Position numbers and translations under genes: made by a program. 7,997 nucleotides of DNA from Clostridia bacterium (GTDB taxonomy: Bacteria > Bacillota > Clostridia > Oscillospirales > Acutalibacteraceae), in assembly GCA_024689165.1 (NCBI GenBank), contig JAILDS010000241.1, positions 1 to 7,997 on the forward strand, read 5' to 3'. Every line of letters starts with the position of its first letter. Within the stretch, counting starts at the first letter, position 1. This document shows, one piece after another, positions 1 through 6,167 of this stretch. The notes under the pieces are model-generated. The model did no database searches and was not told the origin of the DNA. It worked only from the letters and a program-made list of their open reading frames with translations.

Positions 1-1267
1 ATACATGAGGTACCAGCAGAAATGTTTCGCCGAGACGGAGTCCATCAACCGCATGGTGTTCGAAACGCTGAAAAAGGAGACGGATTCCGACACCGTTATC
101 TTCGCGGGCGACCTGACCTTCAACGGTGAGCGCGAGAGCCATGAGCTGTTCCGGGAAATGCTTTACGACCTGAAAAACTCCGGCAAGCGCGTCTACGTCG
201 TCACGGCAGACCACGACTGCCACGAGGACGCCTTCGCCTTTGACGGGAACGGGCGCAGGGAGATCGGGACCATGCCCCGAGAGGAGCTTTTCGATTTTTA
301 CGCGGATTTCGGCTTCGGCTCCGCCATTGCCGCCGACAGGCAGCACCTGTCCTACGTCGCGCAGCTCGCTCCGGGCATACGGATGCTGGGGCTGAACAAC
401 GACGGCGCTTCCGACGGCAAAAGGCGCTTCGACGAGGAGCACCGGGCGTGGATAGCGGAGCAGCTGTGCAAGGCGAAGGAAGACGGCGAGATGATATTTG
501 CCGTCAACCACTATCCTATCCTCCCCGGCAAGGCGATCTTCGGACTGATCGGCTCCGCCGTGCAGAAGGAATCGGACAAGGCGGTGCGGCTCCTTGCCGA
601 CGGCGGCTGCCACCTCGTGTTCACGGGGCACATGCACAACCAGGCTATAAACGGAGTGACGACAGAGGCGGGGAACCGCTTTGTCGACGTCTGCACCGGC
701 TCCGCCATTGCCGACCCGTCGGTCTACCGCTTCGTGACCCTCCTCTCGCCCGAAAAGGCGGACGTGAAGACCCGCCGCTTCGGCGAATTCGAATTCAAGG
801 GCGAGATGCGCGGCGAGCAGTACCTCAAGGACATGTTCGACAACATGATACTCAACCTTATCGCCGACATGAAGACCGACCCGCAGCGGCTGCTCAACAA
901 ATTCGGCATCGGCGACAAACAGGCTCTCAAGCCCGTTTTCCGCTTCCTCGGCAAACGCTTCGACAAAATGACCCTCGCCGGGGCGTGCAGAACGCTGTTG
1001 ATCTCCTGCCCGGAGTCCATCAGGAAGCTGCCGCTGAAGATATTCATCTCCGACGTCGTCAGGGAGATGTTCGAGGGCAACCCCTCTTACGGGCCCGACT
1101 CGGACAGGGGGAAAGTCTTCGCCGCGATGCTCAAAAAGCTGAACTTCGCTCTTAAAAAGGTCAAGGTCAAAAACCCGGACGGCAGCCCGGGCGAGCTGCG
1201 CGACGTCCTTCTGCGCTCCGCCGGCCCCGACGGCTACGACGACTGGAACGCCGTCGTCGACCTGTAA
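1..1267 (+). CDS. Calcineurin-like metallophosphoesterase, 5' end off window
   Basis: This is a partial gene for a metal-dependent phosphoesterase of the calcineurin-like superfamily. Residues are counted from the Met at base 5. Visible motifs are GDLTFNGE (35-42, second metal-binding block), ADHD (68-71, at the GNH[D/E] block), NHYP (168-171) and GHMH (208-211), in the order and spacing of the family. Motif I (DxH) is absent, and the codon before base 5 is open, so the true start almost certainly lies left of the window. The last 160 residues are Lys/Leu-rich, look helical, and match no domain I recognise. The Asn of the GNH[D/E] block is replaced by Asp. The gene ends in TAA and runs into a strong terminator. 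It converges on the LRR gene, so the two are not in one operon. Substrate and cellular location are unknown. Family assignment is firm; function is not. Confidence 0.88.
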   Translation, partial: YMRYQQKCFAETESINRMVFETLKKETDSDTVIFAGDLTFNGERESHELFREMLYDLKNSGKRVYVVTADHDCHEDAFAFDGNGRREIGTMPREELFDFYADFGFGSAIAADRQHLSYVAQLAPGIRMLGLNNDGASDGKRRFDEEHRAWIAEQLCKAKEDGEMIFAVNHYPILPGKAIFGLIGSAVQKESDKAVRLLADGGCHLVFTGHMHNQAINGVTTEAGNRFVDVCTGSAIADPSVYRFVTLLSPEKADVKTRRFGEFEFKGEMRGEQYLKDMFDNMILNLIADMKTDPQRLLNKFGIGDKQALKPVFRFLGKRFDKMTLAGACRTLLISCPESIRKLPLKIFISDVVREMFEGNPSYGPDSDRGKVFAAMLKKLNFALKKVKVKNPDGSPGELRDVLLRSAGPDGYDDWNAVVDL

Positions 1268-1280
1268 CGGCCTGACAATC

Positions 1281-1309
1281 AAAAGAACCGCCCCGAAGGC
1301 GGTTCTTTT
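1281..1309. terminator. Bidirectional rho-independent terminator
   Basis: A perfect 12-bp inverted repeat (arms 1281-1292 and 1298-1309) closes a 5-base loop. Its core is GC-rich (accgcc/ggcggt) and its outer ends are four A/T pairs. On the plus strand it is followed by a pyrimidine-rich TTTTCTTCTGTCTCT tract. Read on the minus strand it ends in TTTTGATTGT. It lies 13 bases after the phosphoesterase stop and 55 bases beyond the LRR gene stop, so it can end transcription from both convergent genes. The remaining bases up to 1364 show nothing else. Confidence 0.9.
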
Positions 1310-1364
1310 CTTCTGTCTCTATACTAAGAACTGACACGCAGCCGAAAATAATTCAACTGTAAGC

Positions 1365-4172
1365 CTATTCGGCTACCGGCAGTTCTGCCTCAAGCGCGAC
1401 ACAGTATCTGAGGATCAGCCTCGCGTCGGCAGGCGTAACATCACTGTCAAGATCAACGTCTGCTGCCAATACGGCTGTTTCGGAAAGCTCTTCAAGATTG
1501 ACCGAATATCTAAGCGTGAGTCTAGCGTCTGCAGGCAATACATCTCCATCTCCGTCAACGTCGCCGTAAATGAACTCTGGTCCGGGAGCGGTCGTTACGT
1601 CGACCGGATCGGAGCGTTCTCCTTCACCGACATCGGACTCAGCCGAGACCGCGATCTCATAATCGGTCGAGGGTTCAAGCCCGGTAACGGTATACCCGGG
1701 CTCGGTAATGAGCTCTTCATTGACTATCTCTCCGTCGACGTAAATATTATAACCGTCTGCGCCGTCGACCGGTTCCCAAACCACGGTTACGGAAGACGAC
1801 GTCGCCTCGCCGTCCAGTCTGACATCCGTTACCTTCTCGGGAACAATGGGCAGCAACGTCCTTGCCGCAAGGATAAGGCTCTCCTCGCCCTCGCCGACAG
1901 AGTTCACGCCGGCGACGGTAATCTCATAAGTAGTATCGGCAGACAGTCCGGTGAGTGTATAAGTAGTGCCGCCCGCAAGCTCGGAATTAACTATTTCGCC
2001 GTCGACGTAGACGTTGTAGCCGTCCGCGCCTTCTACGCCAGTCCATGATATATCAATGGTCTTATCGGTCTCGCCGGTAACAGAAAGGTCTTCGACGGCA
2101 AGAGGCGGGATCGAATCCGTAGGGATCCACTTTGCATAAATCGTTGTATCTTCCGTCACGAAAGTCCCGGAGAAATCCCACGGTAAGGTACAGTCGGAGT
2201 CCTCAAACCATCCGGAGAAAACATATTTCTTTGCTATCGGGTCAATGGGTTCGATAACATATCCTCCGACATCCGCAATAAGCTGATCGTCGGTGATAGA
2301 ACCGAAGAACGACCCGCCCATATTGTTGTCGAAGTTGACTGTAATAGGCTCAAACGTTGCTTTGTTGAATCCGACGTCATCGTATCCGTTCTTACCGTCG
2401 ATATAATGGATGACGAGTTCTTCGGGAACGGAGTCGTAGACTTCGCTCCCGACGTTGACGGGATAATTTGACATGAAGTATATATCCTCCAGCGATCCCG
2501 CATCACTGAACGCACCATCGCCCAAAGTCGAGACCTTGGCGGGAACGGTAATGGACGAAACCTGAGTCCCGGTAAATGAATTGCTACCGATCTCCAGCAG
2601 ACCGCTGCCGATCGTCACGCTTTTCAGTTCGGCACAATCCCCGAAGCAACCGCGCGTATAGTATTCCGTAAAACCGGACAATTCAGTTGCTCCGTTGCCG
2701 ATCACGGCGCTTTCAAGGCTGTCGCAGTCGTAGAAGCACCCGCCGCCGAGCATTGTAACGCTTGAGGGTACTCTGACATCCTTCAGCGAGTCGCAGTCGC
2801 GGAAAGCGGCGGTGCCTATCGAGGTCACCTCTTTACCGAAGGTCAGATCTGTAAGGGATGCACAGTTATTGAAAGCGCTATCGCCTATTTCCTTAACCTT
2901 ATCGCCGATGACAGCTTTTTCAAGTGTGACGCAGTTCTCAAAAGCACCGTCGCCTATGGCCCTCACTCCGTCGTGGATGTTGATCTCCCTAAGGGCAGTC
3001 CCGGAAAAACAAGCGTCTCCGATAGTTCTGATGCCGGAACCGAGACTGACCTCGGAGAGACTTACGCATTCTCCGAAGCAGCCGCAATCCTTGAAATACC
3101 ATTTTGCCGGCAGTTCCGATACTCCGTTGCCGATCACAGCGCTCTCAAGGCTGTCGCAGCTATAAAAACACCCTTCGCCCAGTTCGAAAACGTTAGTCGG
3201 GATCGTTATGGTTTTAAGGCTGTCACAATCCCAAAAGGCACAGTCTCCGATGCGATAAACTGACTTCCCTATTCTTATGTCTGTCAGCGAATCGCAATCT
3301 TCAAAAGCACTGTTTTCGATTTCGCGAACACAGTCGGGGATGTCGACTTCCGTTAAAGCCGTTTTCATAAAGCATTTCTTGCCGATAGTCCGGACGCCAC
3401 TGCCGATCGTGACCTCGGAAAGACTTATGCATTCTTCAAAGCAGCCGCGGTATCTGTCATAATAATAACCCGATCTGAGCTCGGGGACCCCGTCCCCTAT
3501 CACAGCGCTTTCAAGATTGTCGCACAGGTAAAAACAACCCTCTCCGAGAGAAGTCACGGAATTAGGGATCACAATACCGGGCAGTGAATCGCAGTCTCTG
3601 AAAGCATAATCGCCGATCGTCTCAACACCGTCTGGAATTATGAAATTGCTCAGCGCGGCGCATTCGTCAAAAGCATAAGCCCCTATTGTTCTGAGCGCGG
3701 AACCCGACTCGAACTGGACTGTCTTCAGCGCGGCACACTCTTCAAAGGCCGATTCGCCGATCTCGGACAAGTTCAGCGTGACCATCACGGTCTGAAGCCC
3801 GGAGCATTTCTCAAATGCGCTTTCTTCAATCACCCTCACCATGTCGGAAACAAAAACGGAGGAAACAGCGTCGTTCTCCTTAAAAGCGTCCTCACCTATC
3901 GAGTAAACGGGATGACCGTCGAGCGTATCGGGGATCGTGACCGCAGGGGCCGTGCCGGTGTAACCGACTATCCTCGCGCCGCCTCCGTAGGACTCGACTT
4001 CGGGAAAAAGCTCCGGGTCAACGACGATGTACTGCCAGTCTCCAAATGTCTGTATCTCAAAATTTTCGTCAAGATACCAGCTCGTTTCCGCGAACGATAC
4101 CGTCGGGAGCGCCCACAGCATCAGGCACGCGGCAAGCATTGCGCAGACGGATCGAAGAAATCGTTTTTTCAT
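1365..4172 (-). CDS. Secreted BspA-type LRR protein with InlB repeat, two FN3 domains and dockerin
   Basis: A 935-residue exported multidomain protein, numbered from the Met at 4172. Residues 1-28 form a signal peptide (KKR start, hydrophobic core, SFA cleavage site). From about 66 to 572 there are roughly 20 BspA/LRR_5 repeats of 22-23 residues (pattern IGxxAFxxCxSLxxIxIP). An InlB-type (Listeria-Bacteroides) repeat spans 608-684 and ends in YAKW. Two fibronectin III domains follow at about 688-773 and 777-862, then a dockerin at about 868-931. There is no LPXTG motif or C-terminal membrane anchor, so retention at the surface, if any, would rely on the dockerin. Proteins of this build usually mediate adhesion or protein-protein contact; no catalytic domain is present. 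The start at 4172 is preferred over an ATG four codons upstream because GGAGG overlaps that extension. The gene looks AT-richer than its neighbours (26 of 60 bases G+C at 3181-3240). It ends in TAG. Binding partner and role are unknown. Confidence 0.93.
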   Translation of the reverse strand: MKKRFLRSVCAMLAACLMLWALPTVSFAETSWYLDENFEIQTFGDWQYIVVDPELFPEVESYGGGARIVGYTGTAPAVTIPDTLDGHPVYSIGEDAFKENDAVSSVFVSDMVRVIEESAFEKCSGLQTVMVTLNLSEIGESAFEECAALKTVQFESGSALRTIGAYAFDECAALSNFIIPDGVETIGDYAFRDCDSLPGIVIPNSVTSLGEGCFYLCDNLESAVIGDGVPELRSGYYYDRYRGCFEECISLSEVTIGSGVRTIGKKCFMKTALTEVDIPDCVREIENSAFEDCDSLTDIRIGKSVYRIGDCAFWDCDSLKTITIPTNVFELGEGCFYSCDSLESAVIGNGVSELPAKWYFKDCGCFGECVSLSEVSLGSGIRTIGDACFSGTALREINIHDGVRAIGDGAFENCVTLEKAVIGDKVKEIGDSAFNNCASLTDLTFGKEVTSIGTAAFRDCDSLKDVRVPSSVTMLGGGCFYDCDSLESAVIGNGATELSGFTEYYTRGCFGDCAELKSVTIGSGLLEIGSNSFTGTQVSSITVPAKVSTLGDGAFSDAGSLEDIYFMSNYPVNVGSEVYDSVPEELVIHYIDGKNGYDDVGFNKATFEPITVNFDNNMGGSFFGSITDDQLIADVGGYVIEPIDPIAKKYVFSGWFEDSDCTLPWDFSGTFVTEDTTIYAKWIPTDSIPPLAVEDLSVTGETDKTIDISWTGVEGADGYNVYVDGEIVNSELAGGTTYTLTGLSADTTYEITVAGVNSVGEGEESLILAARTLLPIVPEKVTDVRLDGEATSSSVTVVWEPVDGADGYNIYVDGEIVNEELITEPGYTVTGLEPSTDYEIAVSAESDVGEGERSDPVDVTTAPGPEFIYGDVDGDGDVLPADARLTLRYSVNLEELSETAVLAADVDLDSDVTPADARLILRYCVALEAELPVAE
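1380..1571 (-). other. Dockerin domain coding segment
   Basis: This segment encodes two calcium-binding loops of the dockerin type, DVDGDGDVLPAD and DVDLDSDVTPAD. Each has acids at positions 1, 3, 5 and 12 and is followed by an ARLxLRYxV helix. The loops are 35 residues apart, as in type I dockerins. Dockerins bind cohesin modules on scaffoldins or on the cell surface. Positions 10-11 of each loop, which set cohesin specificity in studied dockerins, read Pro-Ala in both copies; this symmetry would allow a dual binding mode. No cohesin is encoded in the window, so the partner is unknown. Confidence 0.85.
1587..2111 (-). other. Two tandem fibronectin type III domains
   Basis: Two adjacent modules of about 86 residues (1854-2111 and 1587-1844) each show the FN3 pattern: a Pro-led start, an xxxSW or xVxW strand, a YxVYVDG-type strand, LTGL or VTGL, TxYEIxV, and a closing TT/AART strand. 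Both contain GADGYN(V/I)YVDGEIVN, so they look like an internal duplication. They probably act as spacers between the LRR solenoid with its InlB repeat and the dockerin. Confidence 0.85.
2121..2351 (-). other. InlB-type (Listeria-Bacteroides) repeat domain
   Basis: A single module of about 77 residues with the family hallmarks: VNFDNNMGG at the start, a GYVIEPIDP segment, VFSGWFEDSDCTLPWDF in the middle and TIYAKW at the end. It directly follows the LRR array, the same order seen in many secreted LRR proteins of Clostridia. It probably serves as a structural or adhesive spacer. Confidence 0.88.
2469..3551 (-). repeat. Higher-order tandem repeat inside the LRR array
   Basis: The LRRs are organised into long units. 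In gene order these are 3551-3186 (122 residues), 3185-2754 (144 residues) and a shortened 2753-2469. Each begins with LGxGCFYxCDxLESAVIGxG, then an aromatic-rich insertion, GCFxxC, a VTIGSG-type LRR, a short LRR lacking the usual Cys, and ordinary LRRs. The DNA is also similar: a stretch of about 50 bases containing cacagcgct or cacggcgct recurs with cac at 3501, 3135 and 2703. These are offsets of 366 and 432 bases, so the second unit gained one 22-residue LRR. This points to unit-length duplication during the gene's history. Confidence 0.85.
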
Positions 4173-4177
4173 AGGGA

Positions 4178-4182
4178 CCTCC
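4178..4182 (-). promoter_or_regulatory. Shine-Dalgarno site of the LRR gene
   Basis: GGAGG on the minus strand sits 5 bases before the ATG at 4172. It overlaps codons 1-3 of the alternative upstream ATG at 4184, which has no comparable site of its own. It therefore decides for the start at 4172, which also gives a conventional MKKR signal-peptide N-terminus. Confidence 0.85.
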
Positions 4183-4222
4183 ATGATTACTGATAATCAA
4201 CCGTATTCGGATCGACCGTTTA

Positions 4223-4228
4223 AGTATA
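4223..4228 (-). promoter_or_regulatory. Candidate -10 element for the LRR gene
   Basis: TATACT on the minus strand lies about 50 bases upstream of the LRR start codon, which would give a 5' leader of roughly 40 bases. The upstream stretch lacks a good TTGACA match; the best is ATAACA (4248-4253) at an overlong 19-base spacing. Placement between the upstream terminator and the gene supports a promoter somewhere here, but this exact site is tentative. Confidence 0.3.
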
Positions 4229-4315
4229 GACCCGAGCGGCAGAAAAATGTTATTACTGTTTTGCGGGCGTTCAGGCAAACAACCACGGAAAGCAGCAGAG
4301 CCTGTCGCAACCGAA

Positions 4316-4343
4316 AACGGGCGGGTTCGCGCACCCGCCCGTT
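4316..4343 (-). terminator. Rho-independent terminator of the ceramidase-like gene
   Basis: A perfect 11-bp inverted repeat (arms 4316-4326 and 4333-4343, core cgggcgggt) has a 6-base loop. On the minus strand it is followed by a short U tract (TTTTCGG). It lies 47 bases beyond the TAA of the ceramidase-like gene and upstream of the LRR gene, so it separates their transcripts. The plus-strand side has no T tract, so it acts on the minus strand only. The weak T run may make it leaky. Confidence 0.75.
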
Positions 4344-4390
4344 ATGCTGACAGCAGGTCAGTCCGCAGCAGACGACTGCAGTCCGCGATA

Positions 4391-6127
4391 TTACTTTCCG
4401 ATCTCTTCAGCCAGCTTGGCGTAGGCGTCCATAAGAGTGGACGCGGTGTTTTTGCCCAGAGAGATGAGCTCCTGATAATGGTCGTCGATGATTGCGAGCT
4501 TATAATCGTTGTCGGGCACGATGTAGCCGATCGCGTCCTCGGTGAGCCCGAAGCAGATGATGCCGTCGCCGAAGATCTCGCAGAGATACGGGTGCCCGAA
4601 GTCCTCATGGTTGGCCGACCCCTCGGCGGTCAGCGAGCCGCCGCCCCTGTAAAGGTCTGTCACCAGCTCGCCGGGGACCAGCGCCGCGCCGATACCGCCG
4701 AACTCGGCGTAGCCGATCTCGGTCGTGATGCAGTAATTGCGGTCCTCATCCCTGAAAATGTTGTAGTTGGCGAGCTTCAGCTTGCCGGCGAGGATGATGA
4801 GCGGGTTTGTCGCCCTGAGCGTGACCTCTTTGAGCCTGATGTTGAACAAAGGCTCGACTTCGACCTCCTCGACCGGCTCCCAGCCCTCGCACCAGAGCGT
4901 ATATCCGCCGGCGGAGGCCTCTTTTTCAGCCGCGATGACATCCGCGTCGTAGAGGTCGGACTCATATATCTCGTCCTCGGTCATGTTCATGGCGAGCAGG
5001 AGCTTGCCTATCTCGCGGCCGTAGCGCTCGGACTGCATGTAGCGTTTTTCCATCGGGAGGCCGTCGTTGGAGGGGCCCCTGCCCATGTATATGCCCGCGA
5101 TCGCGCCGTTGAAGAACATGCAGTTATAGCCGTGCGCGGCGAGCTCGTCGCCCATCCAGTAGATATAGTCGCCGCTGACCTCTCTGCCGGAGTTGTCGTC
5201 GGTGGGAAGGCCCGTGACGTCGGGGTGCGCGCCGAGGTTGACTATCATCGTCGGCAGCTCGCCGGAGTCGTCGGGCGTGAAGACGAAGCGGTTGAGCTCG
5301 GTGGGCAGCGAAGTCGCGGATTTCCTGTTCTTGTTGGAAAAATAGTCTTCGCTGATGCTCTTGCTCGAAAACGTCATCGTGCCGGGCGTCATGTTCCCGA
5401 TAGCCTCGAGCATCGCGTCCGCGACGGTCTCGCGCATGAATGAAAGATAATGCTCGTCCGCGCCGGGATCCATCTCAAGCCCCGTATACGCAGCGAAAAC
5501 GTTGTGTATCGCTTTTTTGAACAGATCCGTCCACAGCCCCTGCGTGTCTATGCCCGAATGACAGTGCGTCGATGACACGTTGACGGAACTGAGCTCGACG
5601 CCGGCCTCGGCGGCCTTCTGAGCGACCAAGGCGCGGATGGCGCGGATGTCCTTGTTTGAAACGCCGATGGAGTCGATCGTGCCGAACACGCTGACTCCCC
5701 TGCCCGACCCGTCGGACAGGGCTATGACCCGCACGCGCATGTCGTCGATCAGGCCCTCGACCTTGTTCGTGAACCAGTTGTCCGCGACGATATAGCCGCC
5801 GAGGTAGTAGGTATGCTCCTTCCAGTCGTCGGGCACGAGGCTCGCCCATGCGGAACCGAGCTCCCACTGCGCGCCGGGGGCGGGCTCGTCAAGGAATTCC
5901 TCCGTGCCCTCATAGAAAATGCCCTTGTCGGCATCCTCAGCGTCGGCCCTGTACGGGATTATCTTCGAAAGAAAGCCCAGAACACCGGAAACGACCCCGT
6001 CGAACGCGGTCACGGCCACGTCCGTGACCTTCTCCTTGAAACCGGACTCGGCGTAGGCGGAAACGCCCAGAGCGCCGCCGGCAAGGCATGCGACGAGCAA
6101 AACAGAGACAACTTTTCTGATTTTCAT
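4391..6127 (-). CDS. Exported neutral/alkaline ceramidase-superfamily protein
   Basis: A 578-residue exported protein with a signal peptide (1-26, KIRK start, AYA cleavage site). It resembles the N-terminal zinc-hydrolase domain of neutral/alkaline non-lysosomal ceramidases. Supporting motifs in order are GTIDSIGVSNKDI (149-161), STHCHSG (186-192, matching THTHSG), NLGAHPDVTG (297-306, matching the second His ligand), VPGEL (484-488, Glu ligand) and GYI with Tyr535 (Tyr ligand). The zinc site thus looks intact. The segment expected to carry the serine nucleophile (GDVSP in known enzymes) reads GAIAGIYMG near 341-349, with no Ser. The protein is shorter than typical bacterial ceramidases and lacks their C-terminal Ig-like domain. 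The start has AAAAGGAG 10 bases upstream. It follows the YfhO gene by 40 bases with no terminator, so it is probably cotranscribed. Family membership is likely; ceramide as substrate is doubtful. Confidence 0.85.
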   Translation of the reverse strand: MKIRKVVSVLLVACLAGGALGVSAYAESGFKEKVTDVAVTAFDGVVSGVLGFLSKIIPYRADAEDADKGIFYEGTEEFLDEPAPGAQWELGSAWASLVPDDWKEHTYYLGGYIVADNWFTNKVEGLIDDMRVRVIALSDGSGRGVSVFGTIDSIGVSNKDIRAIRALVAQKAAEAGVELSSVNVSSTHCHSGIDTQGLWTDLFKKAIHNVFAAYTGLEMDPGADEHYLSFMRETVADAMLEAIGNMTPGTMTFSSKSISEDYFSNKNRKSATSLPTELNRFVFTPDDSGELPTMIVNLGAHPDVTGLPTDDNSGREVSGDYIYWMGDELAAHGYNCMFFNGAIAGIYMGRGPSNDGLPMEKRYMQSERYGREIGKLLLAMNMTEDEIYESDLYDADVIAAEKEASAGGYTLWCEGWEPVEEVEVEPLFNIRLKEVTLRATNPLIILAGKLKLANYNIFRDEDRNYCITTEIGYAEFGGIGAALVPGELVTDLYRGGGSLTAEGSANHEDFGHPYLCEIFGDGIICFGLTEDAIGYIVPDNDYKLAIIDDHYQELISLGKNTASTLMDAYAKLAEEIGK

Positions 6128-6167
6128 CTGTAAAACGCTCCTTTTTTCGAAAAACCGGGAATAATCG

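Noticed and set aside
448..1155. Plus-strand frame of about 235 codons inside the phosphoesterase gene
   Set aside because: Arg/Pro-rich composition typical of a frameshifted GC-rich gene; the overlapping frame carries the phosphoesterase motifs.
1380..1571. Evidence of a cellulosome
   Set aside because: A dockerin alone does not show this. No cohesin, scaffoldin, carbohydrate-binding module or glycoside hydrolase is encoded in the window.
2469..3551. Regularly spaced repeats that could resemble a CRISPR or satellite array
   Set aside because: The periodicity is in frame, encodes LRRs, and the 'spacers' are coding LRR sequence; there are no short identical direct repeats.
4191..4199. TGATAATCA dyad just upstream of the LRR ribosome site as an operator
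   Set aside because: Only four base pairs per arm and a single copy; too little to support a regulator-binding site.
4374..4383. Perfect palindrome GACTGCAGTC after the ceramidase-like stop codon, with a nearby CTGAC/GTCAG inverted repeat at 4347-4361
   Set aside because: Short, single copies downstream of a gene with no promoter nearby; such palindromes are expected by chance and nothing ties them to regulation.
4247..5443. Long plus-strand open frame of about 398 codons antisense to the ceramidase-like gene
   Set aside because: It is rich in Arg/Val/Ala/Glu with no recognisable domain, starts inside an intergenic terminator region without a ribosome site, and lies opposite a well-supported gene. 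It is a codon-bias shadow.
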